This document shows, piece after piece, positions 21,799-32,769 of a stretch of DNA of 64,000 bases. This DNA comes from Mycoplasma sp. 1654_15 (lineage in GTDB: Bacteria > Bacillota_I > Bacilli_A > Mycoplasmatales > Metamycoplasmataceae), in the NCBI RefSeq assembly GCF_012516495.1, contig NZ_CP051214.1, forward strand, positions 496,001 to 560,000, written 5' to 3'. The translations under genes and the position numbers were made by a program. Under the pieces are notes generated by a model, which saw nothing but the letters and a program-made list of their open reading frames with translations, made no database searches and was not told where the DNA came from. How positions within the stretch are numbered: the stretch's first letter is position 1; each line of letters opens with the position of its first letter.

Positions 21799-22479
21799 GT
21801 GAAAATTAATTTTTTAACACTCTTTCCTAAATATTTTGAACCTTTTAAAAATGAGTCAATCATTTCAAAAGCTATTGAAAAAAAATTAATAGAAATAAAT
21901 ATTATAGATATAAGAGATTTTAGTAAAAACAAGCATTTAAAAGTAGATGATCAAATTTATGGTGGTGGACCTGGAATGTTAATGCAAATCGAACCGATCG
22001 ACTTAGCTTTACAAACTGTTTCAGGCTTTAAGATAGCAATGTCGCCACAAGGTAAACAATTTAGTCAAAAACTTGCATATCAATTATCAAAAGAAAAAGA
22101 AATTACTATAATTTCGGGAAGATATGAAGGATTTGATGAAAGAGTAATTGATCATTTAGTAGATTTAGAACTTTCAATTGGTGATTATGTATTAACAGGT
22201 GGCGAACTTCCTTCAATGATTGTAGCAGATGCTGTTGCAAGATTAGTTGAAGGAGTTATAAATCAAGAATCTTTAGAAAATGAATCATTTAGTAAAAATA
22301 TGCTTGATTTTCCACAATACACAAGACCCAGAGACTATAAAGGTATGAAAGTTCCAGAAGTTCTTTTTTCAGGCAATCATGCTCTAATTCAGAAGTGAAA
22401 AGAAGAAAAAAGACTTGAAAAAACAAGAAAAAATAGACCAGATTTATTAAAAAAAGACAAGGAAGATTATGAAAAATAA
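21799..22479 (+). CDS. trmD: tRNA (guanine37-N1)-methyltransferase
   Basis: A 226-residue SPOUT enzyme making m1G37, which prevents +1 frameshifts. Seen: INFLTLFPKYF, DIRDFSKNKHLKVDDQ, YGGGPGMLMQ, ISGRYEGFDERV, SIGDYVLTGGELP and PQYTRPRDYKGM. The start is GTG at 21799, five bases after rpsP, with no clear ribosome binding site, which suggests coupling to rpsP. It overlaps rplS by 11 nt. Confidence 0.97.
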
Positions 22480-22831
22480 TTTATTACAAATTGTTGAAAA
22501 CTCACAAATTAAAAAAGAAACTCCTGTATACAACGTAGGAGATAACGTTAAGGTTTATGTAAAAATTAAAGAGGGAAACAAACAAAGAATTCAGATTTTT
22601 GAAGGTCTAGTTATAGCAAAAAAAGGTTCTGGACTAAAAGAAAGATTTGTAGTTCGTAAAGTTTCATATGGAATTGGTATCGAAAGAAGTTTTGCGCTTC
22701 ATTCTCCTTTAATTGAAAAATTAGAAGTTGTTCGTTCAAACAAAGTAAGAAGAGCAAAACTATACTTCATGCGTGATAGAAAAGGAAAAGCAGCTCGTTT
22801 AAAAGAAATTAAAAGAACATCAGAAAAATAA
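22469..22831 (+). CDS. rplS: 50S ribosomal protein L19
   Basis: A 120-residue protein with the L19 blocks GDNVKVYVKIKEGNKQRIQ, FEGLVIAKKGSG, RKVSYGIGIERSF and VRRAKLYFMRDRKGKAAR. ACAAGGAAGATT is a good binding site inside the trmD end. Last gene of the rpsP operon before topA, 18 bases on. Confidence 0.98.
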   Translation: MKNNLLQIVENSQIKKETPVYNVGDNVKVYVKIKEGNKQRIQIFEGLVIAKKGSGLKERFVVRKVSYGIGIERSFALHSPLIEKLEVVRSNKVRRAKLYFMRDRKGKAARLKEIKRTSEK

Positions 22832-22849
22832 TAATTGGATTTATGAAAA

Positions 22850-24700
22850 ATGAGTAAATTAGTTATTGTTGAGTCACCAAACAAGATTAAAACAATTTCC
22901 AAATACCTAGGAGAAGGATACAAAGTAGTAGCTTCAGTAGGTCATGTCGTAAATCTAAAAACTTCAGGAACTTATGGTTTAGGTATTGATATGCAAAATT
23001 GAGAACCAGTTTATGAAGTTGAAAGTGATAAAAAAGAAATTGTTAAAAGTCTAAAAGAAGATGTTAAAAATTCAGAGATGGTAATAATAGCAACCGATGC
23101 TGACCGTGAAGGTGAAGCTATTGGACACACCTTAGTAGATTTGTTGAAAATCGAAGACAAATACCAAAGAATCAAATACAACGAAATTACTGAAAGTGCA
23201 ATTTTACAGTCTCTAGAACATCCTTTAAAAATTGATACAAATTTAGTAAATGCACAAAAATCAAGAAGAATGATTGATAGAATCATTGGTTTTAGATTAT
23301 CAAATTTACTAGCAGCTAAAATTAAAAACACTCCAATTACACCTTCAGCTGGAAGAGTTCAGTCTGTGGCTCTTAAGTTAGTAATTGATCGTGAAAAAGA
23401 AATAAATGCTTTTGTTCCTTATCATTATTTTACAATTTCTGCGTTTCATAACAAAGATGTAGAAATTAAATATTACAATCCAGAAAACGAAAATCCTGAA
23501 TGAGTAGATTTAAAAGACATTGATAAAATTTATAATTCTCTAAAAGGAAATTTGGTATTAGTTGATAAAATCATTCGAAGTAAAAAAGATGCAAAAATAA
23601 CTCCATTAAAGCAATCTGCTTTGTTTAAAAAGGCTTCTAATTGGGCAGCAAGCTCTGTTTCTGCTTCATTACAAAGACTTTATGAAGGATTCGGTGATCA
23701 AGGTCTTATTTCATATCCAAGAACAGATTCAACTAGATTAAGTCAAACTTTTATCGATTCAGCAAAATCTTATATTGAAGAGACTTTTGGTAAAGAATAC
23801 GTTTCAGATTCAGTAAAAGGATTTAGCGGAGATCAAGATGCTCATGAAGCGATTAGACCTACTGATTGTTCATTAACTCCTGAACTCGCAAAAGAAAAAT
23901 ACGAATTAAAAGACATTGATTTTAAAATCTATCAAATTGTTTATAACACTACAATGCAAGCCATTATGTCTGTTCCTGAAAGACAAATAACAAGATATGA
24001 GTTTCTAAATAAAGAACATAAATTCTATCTTTCAGGTTCGATAATTACTTTTGATGGTTATTTTAAATTAACAAAAGCTGATAGCGAAAACACAGATTTA
24101 CCAAAGTGAAATATTAATGATGAAGTAGAAATAGAAAAATACGAAAAAGAAGCTCATCAAACAAATCCACCAGCTAGATATACAGATGGTTCTTTAATTG
24201 AAAAGCTAGATGAAGTTAAAGTCGGAAGACCTTCTACTTTTGCTTCATCTGCAAAGATATTACAAGATCGTTTATATGTTGAAAAACAAAACAAATCACT
24301 TGTACCTACAGCTTATGGACAAATTACTTTAGATAAATTATTACAAATTAGTCCTTCAATTATTAACACAAATTACACAGCACAAGTAGAAGAAGAATTA
24401 GATGAAATTGCTGAAGGAAACTTGGATTATAAAAAATTAATGTCTGAGTTTTGAGAAAACTTTCAAAGCGTAGTACAAGATTCGTTCCAAAATGTAGAAA
24501 AAACACAAATTGAACTGGAAAAAGTAGGTGAAAACTGTCCTGAATGTTCTTCTGAATTAATTTATCGAAATAACAAAAAAACTGGCGCAAGATTTATTGG
24601 TTGTTCTAATTTTCCAAATTGTAGATTTATCAAACAAGATCCAAATTACAAACCAAAATTTAAACGCTTTTATAAAAAGCAAACTAATGAAACAAAATAG
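22850..24700 (+). CDS. topA: DNA topoisomerase I
   Basis: A 616-residue type IA topoisomerase relaxing negative supercoils. Toprim domain at the N terminus ([22 protein letters not shown]), [12 protein letters not shown], catalytic Tyr289 in [12 protein letters not shown], and [12 protein letters not shown]. The C terminus has a single C4 zinc ribbon ([11 protein letters not shown] ... CSNFPNC) instead of several, and ends in a basic tail. The ATG at 22850 is used; the ATG at 22843 opens a frame that stops after four codons. Probably co-transcribed with rplS. Confidence 0.96.
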
Positions 24701-24714
24701 AAAAGGGGCTGATT

Positions 24715-25398
24715 ATGTTTAATCAAACTTCAACTTTAATCATTGTTTTAGTTTTACTAGTTGCTTTTATCGTTGTATTTATTTTATTCAATTTCTTTTC
24801 AGAAAGAAAGAAAAAGCAGAAAATAATCAAAGAAAAAGAAAGAATTAAACAAGAAGAAGTTAAATTCATATTAAAAACCAGTGCAAGAGTAAATGCAATA
24901 ATTGAACTTAATAATCAATTATTAGATGAATTTCAAGTTTCCATTGGTGATTTTAAGATGAGTCAAATTAATAATCTAGCAAAAAACGCACTTGATTATA
25001 TTTATATTCAAGAACAGTTTCAAGACATTTTTATTCGTAATCCTTTTGAAAAAGATGAATTGTTTTTAGCTAGTTTTGTACAATTAATGAACTTAAAATC
25101 TAATTTATGGACTAAAAATCACAAGGAATTATTATCTTATTTTTCTTCTTTAAAAACAAAATATTTATCAGAAGAAGCAAATAAAGAAGAATTTACAAAA
25201 TATCAAAATTCATTTTTAGAAATATATCAAGAATTTATAGATCAAGTAAAATCTAAAAACAAAGATGTAACAGAGCTTTTCAATACATTTAAAGAAAAAG
25301 ATGAAGCAGAAAGACTTGAATATCTAAGAAGTGTTGAACAAGAACAACCTAAAACTTTTTTTAATAAGGTAAAAAACTTTTTAAAATTTAAAAAATAA
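24715..25398 (+). CDS. Single-pass membrane protein, unknown
   Basis: Not recognised. 227 residues: an N-terminal membrane helix (LIIVLVLLVAFIVVFILFNFF) followed by a basic KKKQK stop-transfer patch and a long, charged, probably helical cytoplasmic domain without Cys, ending KVKNFLKFKK. AAAAGGGGCTGATT precedes the ATG, an excellent binding site 14 bases after topA. It sits between topA and pgsA in one direction. Confidence 0.75.
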   Translation: MFNQTSTLIIVLVLLVAFIVVFILFNFFSERKKKQKIIKEKERIKQEEVKFILKTSARVNAIIELNNQLLDEFQVSIGDFKMSQINNLAKNALDYIYIQEQFQDIFIRNPFEKDELFLASFVQLMNLKSNLWTKNHKELLSYFSSLKTKYLSEEANKEEFTKYQNSFLEIYQEFIDQVKSKNKDVTELFNTFKEKDEAERLEYLRSVEQEQPKTFFNKVKNFLKFKK

Positions 25399-25406
25399 GA
25401 AGAAAA

Positions 25407-26030
25407 ATGAAGAACAAATTCTTTACCTTACCAAATGTTTTAACAATTTCTAGACTCATTTTAGTAATTCCATTTATTATTTTGCTAAGTTTATTTTCTA
25501 GCTTTAATAATAACGACATCTTTGGTGGCTATAAAAATACATACATTTGAATGTTCTTTCTAGCTTTTGCTATTTTTATAATAGCTTCTATTACTGATTT
25601 TTTAGATGGTTATATTGCTAGAGCAAGAAAACAAATAAGTGTTTTTGGTAAAATTTTTGATCCTATTGCTGATAAAATTTTAACTACTTCTGCCTTCATT
25701 TTCCTTGCAGTTTTAGAAATTATTCCTGTTTGGATAGTAATTTTATTCATATTAAGAGACATAATTGTAGATGGTTGTAGAAATCTAGCAGCAAGCAAAA
25801 AAATCGAAATTTCAGCCTCAATTTGGGGTAAATTAAAAACTGTAGCACAAATGCTAACTATTTGTATTTTGTTTATATTTGGACCTATATTATTTAATAA
25901 CTCATCCTACTTGATATTAGAAGCAAAGATAATATACTGATTGTTAAATATCCCTTCACTTATTGCTTTAATTTTATCAATATTTTCAGGATATTTATAT
26001 GTATCAAATATTTGAAAGTACTTACATTAA
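25407..26030 (+). CDS. pgsA: CDP-diacylglycerol-glycerol-3-phosphate 3-phosphatidyltransferase
   Basis: A 207-residue integral membrane enzyme of phosphatidylglycerol and cardiolipin synthesis. The CDP-alcohol phosphotransferase motif D-G-x2-A-R-x8-G-x3-D-x3-D is seen as DFLDGYIARARKQIS then FGKIFDPIADK. N-terminal LPNVLTISRLILVIPF is also typical. About five to six membrane segments. ATG 25407 after AAGAAGAAAA. Its terminator has been split by an IS element 20 bases after the stop. Confidence 0.95.
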
Positions 26031-26034
26031 AATT

Positions 26035-26050
26035 AAAAAAACATCTTTAA
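26035..26050 (+). terminator. Left half of the pgsA terminator, split by the IS
   Basis: AAAAAACATCTTTAA here and TTAAAAAGATGTTTTTTT at 27622-27639 join, after removal of the IS and one TTAA copy, into one hairpin (ACATCTTT / AAAGATGT) with a T-run. As it stands the left half alone cannot fold into a terminator. Confidence 0.7.
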
Positions 26051-26057
26051 TGAGCAG

Positions 26058-26095
26058 ATCCCCTTTTCTTAGGAAAATAGAAAAGGGGATTTTTT
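26058..26095 (+). terminator. Hairpin at the IS left end, covering the orfA ribosome binding site
   Basis: ATCCCCTTTTC (26058-26068) pairs perfectly with GAAAAGGGGAT (26080-26090), followed by T5 and then the orfA ATG at 26096. The right arm holds the AAAAGGGGA binding site. It can end read-through transcripts and hide the start site. Confidence 0.7.
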
Positions 26096-26854
26096 ATGAA
26101 ATATTCATTAGAATTTAAATTAGAATGTGTAAAAAAATACAAAAAAGGAATTGAAATTAAAAAGCCTGTTTTTGCTAATACAAGTCAGAAAAATTTTTTA
26201 AATCAAGTAAATTTTTGAGAAAAAATTTATGACAAATTAGGAGTTGAAGGACTTAAGAAAAAACCACGAAATAAAGAATGGACTATAAATGAAAGATTAA
26301 ATATAGTTAAAAGATTTTTAGCTGGTGAACCAATTGTTAAAATTTCACTTGAAAATAATCTTAATCCAAGTCAAATATCTTTTTGAACGAAAAAATATTT
26401 AGAATCGGGAATTAGTGGTTTAGAATTAAACCAAGGAAGACCAATAATGAAATCTAAAATTGTTAATGATAAACGTTCAAAAGTTTCAGAAAATTTAAAT
26501 AGTAAAGATCAATCTAATTCTCTAACATCTGTATATGAAGAACTAAATGTATATGAAGAACTAAAACTTCTTAAAGAAGAACTCAAGCATTTTAAAAAAG
26601 AGAAAAAAAACTTTGAAAAAGAAATTAAACTTTTAAAAAAGGAAAATGAAGTACTAAAAAAGTGAAAAGCCTTGGTAAAGATCTTTGACTCAAATCAACC
26701 AAGGCAAGAAAAAATAAAAAAAATTTATAATAGAGTAAAAGCTGACAAAAACCTTCGCTTAACTCAAGTATTAAAAGAGTTTTCTATTCCTATATCTACT
26801 TTTTATTATGAACTCAAAAAGAAGATTTTGACAAGAAAAATGAAGAAATTATAA
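26096..26854 (+). CDS. IS3-family transposase OrfA (HTH protein)
   Basis: A 252-residue protein with two helix-turn-helix units (residues about 1-55, KYSLEFKLECVKKY; and about 60-110, WTINERLNIVKRFLAGEP ... SQISFWTKKYLE), then a leucine-zipper-like coiled coil (EELKLLKEELKHFKKEKKN, ELK repeats) as in IS150 OrfA. The end of the frame, after 26815, reads ELKKKILTRKMKKL, while the -1 frame continues with QKEDFDKKNEEII into OrfB. The switch point is CAAAAAG, a possible -1 slippery site. Confidence 0.8.
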
Positions 26855-26859
26855 GCCAA

Positions 26860-27579
26860 ATGAAGCTTATTTTTGACGAAAATAAAGCAAGATATGGAAA
26901 AAGAAGAATAAAAGCAGAACTTAATAATAGAGGCTATAAAATTGGACTTAAAAAAGTTCGCAGATTAATGGAAAAATTCAATCTCAAAGCAATTTGTCCT
27001 AGAAGAAAATACAAATCTTACAAAGGAACTGTAGGCAAAATTGCAGACAATATTTTAAATAGAAATTTTGTCGCAACTCAACCAAATCAAAAATGAACTA
27101 CAGATGTAACTGAATTTAGCGGTTCATTTGGAAAAGCATATTTATCACCAATTTTAGATATGTTTAATGGTGAAGTTATTGCTTGAGATTTGTCTACAAG
27201 CGCTAACATCCAACAAATTAGAAAAATGCTTCAAAAAGCTTTTTCCAAACACAAAAATCTTGAAGGTTTAATTTTTCACAGTGATCAAGGTTGACAGTAT
27301 CAACATAGACAATTTTCAGAAAAATTAAAACAAAAAGGAATAATTCAGTCCAGTGTCTCGAAAAGGAAATTGTTTAGATAATAGCGTTATTGAATCGTTT
27401 TTGGAACATTAAAAAGAGAATGTTTTTATGGTCGCGAAAAAGAATTTTTAACTTTTAAACAACTTCACAAAGCAATTGCAAATTATATTTATTATTACAA
27501 TCACAAACGAATTAAAGACAAAATAAAATGAATGTCTCCCATTAAATTTAAAGAAACATTCATTTCAAATTATAATTAA
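26860..27579 (+). pseudogene. IS3-family transposase OrfB (DDE integrase), frameshifted
   Basis: Starts RYGKRRI.. and shows the integrase core: WTTDVTEF (first Asp), HSDQGWQY (second Asp), then the expected SRKGNCLDNSVIESFFGTLKRE with the Glu. One extra base near 27349-27353 (AGTG where ATG is expected) throws the frame to a stop at 27379-27381, and a missing T in the T-run at 27399-27403 restores it. The Glu therefore lies in another frame. Beyond, YNHKRIKDK and MSPIKFKE are normal. A functional OrfB would normally be made by -1 frameshift from OrfA. Confidence 0.85.
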
Positions 27580-27697
27580 TTAAAACACTCAAAAATTTTA
27601 GAAGAAAAGGGCACCACCTCATTAAAAAGATGTTTTTTTGTAATTTCTTTTTTAGTATTTTTTTGTTAGTATTATAATTTAGGCGTTATTTAACAAA

Positions 27698-27781
27698 TGG
27701 TGGCTCATATCGGACTTGAACCGATAAGCATTTCTGCGGAAGGTTTTGAGTCTTCTGTGTCTACCATTTCACCAATGAGCC
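27698..27781 (-). tRNA. trnL: tRNA-Leu (anticodon CAA)
   Basis: 84 nt with a long variable arm. Acceptor GGCTCAT / ATGAGCC, discriminator A, encoded CCA, T stem ATCGG/CCGAT around TTCAAGT. The anticodon loop CTCAAAA gives CAA, reading UUG. The last anticodon-stem pair is A-C, a mismatch. Only 76 bases from the IS right end. Confidence 0.93.
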
Positions 27782-27842
27782 TTATATTCAATTTTAACAC
27801 AAAAGAATATTTTGTTTAAGAATTTTTAGATCGGAAGTTAAT

Positions 27843-30629
27843 ATGAAAAATAGAAAAATTTGAAGTCCATTTATATTTTTAGGTATTTTTTCTTTTGTTG
27901 GTGCAGCAGGAATAGGTATTTATTATGGCTTAAAAGCATTTAGTAAATCAGAAACAGATGTTCAAACAAACTCTTCTATTATCAATAAAAATGAAAAACT
28001 CGATGATATTATTTTTATAAGAGCAAACAGAAAAGGAAGTGGACTTTTAGCTTCTGAAGTTGCAAGAGCAGATTCTATTAGAGAATTTGTTAACTTTTAT
28101 CCATATGTTTTTAATGTGTTTAACTATGATTTAAGTAACATTAATCAAAATTTAAAACTTGGCTATAAAATTATTCCTAATTCTATCGATGACAGGCGAG
28201 GGATTTTTAAAATAAACATTAGTTTGTTAAAAATATCAAAAACTAATCCTCAAAAACAAGATATTATTGAACAAAAAGTTTTTACAGTCTCTGGTTTTAA
28301 AACTACTATTTCTTCTGTGTTGTCAAGAAACGACAACATATTATTTAAAAATAGAACTTCCAGGGTTTTAAATTCAATCCAAGATTTAAAACTTCAAGAA
28401 GATAAAAAAAATGTTGATATATCTTTAATAAATGCTAAAAACTTTTGAGAATACTTTGAAATTCCTGAAGGATTTAAAGTTAAAGAAGAAATAAAACTTA
28501 TTCCTAAAAAAGTAGAAAATTCTATTAATAATTTTGATTTAGAAAGAGATAAAAACGTAAAAGTAATAGATCAAATCCAAGAAAAACATAAAATTGTTGT
28601 ATTAAAAGAAAATGAATCATATGTCTTATCTGTTTTAGATATTTTAGGTTTTAACAAAAACAACAAAAGTTTTCAAGTTGAATTAGGGCTAACACATAGA
28701 GAATTTAAAGATAATACAGTAGCTAAATTTTTAACTGTACAAAACAATGATTTTAATTTTACTAATAAACTAGTAGATACTGATCCAATCAATAACGAGA
28801 ATATATCTATCAAGCTAAAAAGTAAATATTCTAACTTTTTACCTTCATTTTTCTTCACAAACCGTATATTAACTACAGAAGATTTTAATTTATATTTTGA
28901 TATTCAAAACTTTGCAAACATAGATCAATACCAAATTGAAATAGCTCCTGAGTTAAATAATGATCAAGATGGAACTTTTGCTTTATATATAAAGAAAAAA
29001 GAAGCAAATTCAGATAATTCATCAGATAAACAAGCACAAAATCTACAACCTGAAAAATTAGAAGATAAACAATTAAGTAAAGAAAACACACAACAAACTA
29101 ATAAAGAAAACACAAGCAGAAGATTAATTTATGTACAAGGCTTTAACTCTTATGATCAAATAAGTAAAAATATAGTTAATGATGCAAAAATAAACATAGA
29201 TAACATTAATAACTACTTTAATTTAGAAGATGAAAGATTAAGAAAAACTGCTCTTGCTAATTTAAATAATGAAGTAGCTTCAGTTAGTTGAGATTTTGTA
29301 GGTAAACAACTAAAAAATTTATTTGAAGGAAAATCTGAAAATCTAAAATTGTTTGAAAACACAGAAAATCTCTTTGGTTTTTCTAAAAGTAATTATTATT
29401 TTGCAAGAACTTATGACTTTAAAATTGAAGATAATAAACTCAAGTTTGTCTTTGTAAATGCTTTAAATGAACAATTTAACTTGTACATTGAATTTACTCA
29501 AAAACCTAAAGCAACTAGCATTTACACAGACACAGATGGTGAATCTAAAAGTTCTGATGAATTATTTTCAGATATCCACAAAAGAACAATGGCAATTCAG
29601 TACTTTGTAAAAAACACCGACGAAAACAACAAAAGCGTGGTCAAAGGAATTAGTGGAACTGCTTGAGTATTTGATAGAGAATTAGATCAAAATGGAAAAC
29701 CGACTGGAGTTTATTATTTAGCCACAAATATTCACGTTGTAGAAGAATTTTTAAAAAATCCTTCAAATGTCTATAGTTTTGCTTACTCTCTTTCAAATAA
29801 AGAAGATAAATTAGATTTTTCTCAACAAAATGACTTTAGTTTTGATGAGCCAAAATCTGATTTTAGACAAATTAGCAAGATAACTTATGATGAATATGGT
29901 TATCCACTAAGTCCTGAAAATTACCAAGTAAATAATAGAGAAACTGCAGAATTTTGAGAAAATTTCAGAGTCATTCCTTTAGGTCTAAATTCAACCAAAA
30001 ACAACAAATTCCAAGACATTGCATTAATTAGAATTAAGTTTCCAAAAGATAAAGTAATAAAACGTGGTTTTAGTTTGGATGATTTTTTTGAAATCAACAG
30101 ATCTGAAACTAAAATTCAAAATGTTCCAGATGCTGTTAATTATTACAATGAACATCCTTTAAAATTCTTCATTTCTAATAAATTTTCTTGACCAACAGAT
30201 GAAACTAACAAAGAAATTTCTTTACCTATCCAGCTATATTTAGGTGGTTATTTAAGCGGAGATAATTGAGTAGAAGCTAGTCAAAATGCAGTATTAGATT
30301 CTAAGAATAATTTCAAAAAAAGCTTCAAATATGAAGGTAAAACTTATACAGCCAGCCCTTCAATTTCTTTACCAAACATCTATAGTGGACATGGAATGAG
30401 TGGTTCATTAGTACTAAATCAACAAGGACAAGCAGTAGGTATTTTCTGAGGAGGAATTTTCCCTGATGATAAACCAAAATCTTTAACTCGTGGAATTGGA
30501 CAACTTGATACTTTTGGCATTAAAATTGATTCAAATGAGACTGTTTTATCAAAATGATTAGATCAGTCAAAAGACATTAATACAGAATTGGATAAATATG
30601 AACAACAAATCGATCAAATCAAACAATAA
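27843..30629 (+). CDS. DUF31 / MIP-like serine protease, membrane-anchored, copy 3
   Basis: A 928-residue protein. Instead of a lipobox it has an N-terminal membrane anchor (FIFLGIFSFVGAAGIGIYYG). The large middle region is of unknown fold, with a Gln/Glu/Asn-rich linker near residue 400. The protease domain has His631 in ATNIHVVEEF, Asp in KFQDIALIRI and Ser853 in GHGMSGSLVLNQQG. It resembles the family named MGA_1079-type surface serine endopeptidase more than MIP. No MIB partner in the window. The alpha/beta hydrolase starts inside its 3' end (32-nt overlap). Confidence 0.82.
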
Positions 30630-31416
30630 TGAAGAAAAAATTTGAAAATACGACTACAAGATTCACATCAGTAACAAAAATGCTCCTAATGTAGTTTTTA
30701 TTCACGGTTTTAACTCTTCTCATAGTGGATTTTGAAGCACTTTTAAACAAATGCAAAATGTAAATTATTATTCTTTTACTTTTCCAGGAAACAACTTAAC
30801 TCACGCTTACGATTATCAACTAAACACTTTAGCATATGCAAAATTAGTGATCAGATTTATTAAAAAATTTCAAATTTCAAATCCTATTTTAGTTGGTCAT
30901 TCAATGGGTGGTGGAATTGCTTTAATCGTCAATAAACTAGCACCTAAACTTGCTAAAAAAATAGTTTGTGTAGCTCCAATGAATTACACTTCACAAGTTT
31001 TAAAACAAGATTTTTTTGACTTCTTCTTTCCGAAAAATATTCAAGAATATCAAAAGTATTTAGCTTTTTTACTTTATGACAAATCCAAAGTAGAAGATGA
31101 AAGTTTTATTGAAAAATTCAGCCCATTTTTTAGTTATGAACTTTATAATAATCCTTCAATTTTAAAGCTAGGTAAGTACTTGCCAACTAATGAAAATATG
31201 AATTTATTAAAAAGGTCAATTAAGACTGTAAAAGTCCCTTGTTTACTAATTTTAGGACAAGAAGATAGAATTGTAGTAAAACAAGCTACTATAGATCATT
31301 TTAAAGAAAATATTCCTCACGTTCAAGTAGAAGTTATACCAAACACATCTCATATTATTTTTGAAGAACAACCAAAATTAGTTATTGAAATTTTAAATAA
31401 ATTTATATTTTCATAA
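30598..31416 (+). CDS. Alpha/beta hydrolase
   Basis: A 272-residue cytoplasmic hydrolase: oxyanion-hole region VVFIHGFNSSHSGFW, nucleophile elbow VGHSMGGG, acid residue in LGQEDRIVV, and catalytic His in NTSHIIFEE. These esterase or lipase-like proteins are common in mycoplasmas; the substrate cannot be told. ATG 30598 is the only start after an upstream stop at 30559-30561, placing it inside the protease gene and implying coupling. Confidence 0.85.
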
Positions 31417-31445
31417 TTTAAAAATTAATTTAGTAAAATTTTAAT

Positions 31446-32453
31446 ATGAAATTTTCTATTCTAGACCAAGGACTTATTGACAAAATCACAACTTCAGAAG
31501 AGGCGATTCAAAACTCTATAAAATTAGCTCAAGTTGCTGACAAATTGGGCTATTTTTCATACTGAGTTGCTGAACATCATAATGTTCACTCTTTTTCAAT
31601 TTCATGTCCTGAAATTATGATGATGCAACTTGCTCATCAAACAAAAAATATAAAAATCGGGGTTGCTTCAATTTTATTTAATCTTTATTCTCCTTTAAGA
31701 ACTGCTGAAATGATTAGTACAATGACAAGTGTTGTAAAAAATCGTTTTTATTTTGCTTTAGGTTCAAATCCAGGAACTAAATTTATTCAAAAAGCTTTTA
31801 ATTATTCAGCTGAATCTTCTTTGACTTATCAAGAAAAAATTAAACATTTGTTTCACTTTTTAAACATACAATCTTTAAAGTCAATCAAAAATGTAAGATC
31901 CGTAATACAAAGTAAAGAAAATAAAGAAATGTTTTTGACAACTTTTACATTAAAAAACGCAATTTTAGCCGCTAAATTAGGTGCAGGTTTAATAGTTGGT
32001 CATAACTTTTTGCCTGACTTTGAAAATACAAAAAAAATTGTTAAAACTTATAGAAAATATTTTAAAAAACATTGACCTGATAAAGAAGAAAAAATAATTT
32101 TTCCTACATTTATTGTAACTGCAGAAAATGAAGAAAAAATCAATAATTTATGAACACCCTTAAAGTTTTTTTTACTTGGCGAAGAAGACTTTAATAAATT
32201 TTGACATTTTCCTTCTTTAGATGATGTAAAAGATAGATTAAGTGAAGAAAAAGAAGTAGAATCTAAGTTAAAAATACTTCCTTTAGTTGGTAGTCCAAAA
32301 TACATTTATGATCAACTATTAAAAGTAAAACAACAATTAAACATTGAACATTTTTTATTAATTCCGATGGTGAATCAGATAGAAAATAGAATAAAAATTT
32401 TAGAATTAATGCAAAAGGAACACAAAAAAAGACAAAATGGAAAAATTTGCTAA
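31446..32453 (+). CDS. Luciferase-like (LLM class) flavin-dependent oxidoreductase
   Basis: A 335-residue TIM-barrel flavoenzyme: N-terminal MKFSILDQGLI, KLGYFSYWVAEHHN, IMMMQLAHQTKNIKIGVA, RFYFALGSNPG and a C-terminal LVGSPKYIYDQL (typical VGTPEEV block). Enzymes of this class reduce or oxygenate substrates with reduced FMN. First gene of the SirTM operon; a luciferase-like member is a known companion of that operon. No ribosome binding site is visible and TAAAAT (31434-31439) lies 6 bases ahead of the ATG, so the message may be leaderless. Overlaps the next gene by 17 nt. Confidence 0.88.
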
Positions 32454-32769
32454 TTATTTATTAATTAAAAAAGAAAACAATATTTATTCAATTCATTTAA
32501 CACCAGAATTACAAGATGACATTGGAACTGTAGGCTATTTAAAGTTTACTGACGAAAAAGAAGTTAGAAAAGACGAGCTAATTTTAGTAATAGAAGCTTC
32601 AAAAACCATTATGACAATTAAAACACCTTTACAAGGAACAATTATTGACAAAAATACTCAAGCAATTGCAAATCCTACTTTATTAAATTCTTCAAAATTT
32701 GAAGAAAATTGAATTGTCAAATTAACTAATGTAGATGAGAAAGCGTTTTTAGCTCTTGAAGATTATTAA
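32437..32769 (+). CDS. gcvH: GcvH-like lipoyl carrier protein (GcvH-L)
   Basis: A 110-residue single lipoyl domain. Residues 24-56 (LQDDIGTVGYLKF, KEVRKDELILVIEASK) match glycine cleavage H protein, with the lipoylated Lys56 in E-A-S-K. No other glycine cleavage genes (P, T, L) are near; it lies next to a SirTM sirtuin and a lipoate ligase. In this operon type GcvH-L is the target of lipoylation by LplA and then of ADP-ribosylation by SirTM; here that is inference from gene order and motifs. Confidence 0.93.

Larger units (their letters stand above)
26051..27621 (+). mobile_element. IS3-family insertion sequence (IS150 group-like), decayed
   Basis: 1571 bp. Imperfect terminal inverted repeats of 20 bp (TGAGCAGATCCCCTTTTCTT left; TGAGGTGGTGCCCTTTTCTT, reversed, right; 16 of 20 match) and a 4-bp TTAA on both sides (26047-26050, 27622-27625). 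It carries an OrfA-like DNA-binding gene and a DDE integrase-type OrfB in the -1 frame, with two indels before the last catalytic residue. Similar elements (IS1138, IS1221) are known in mycoplasmas; the exact name was not checked. Confidence 0.88.

Noticed and set aside
24363-24590. Minus-strand frame opposite topA (and similar frames opposite pyrG, pta and hsdS)
   Set aside because: Antisense shadows of conserved genes, without ribosome binding sites or recognisable proteins.
26051-27621. Integrative conjugative element or prophage
   Set aside because: Only a single IS with its own ends is present; no tra, integrase or phage genes nearby.
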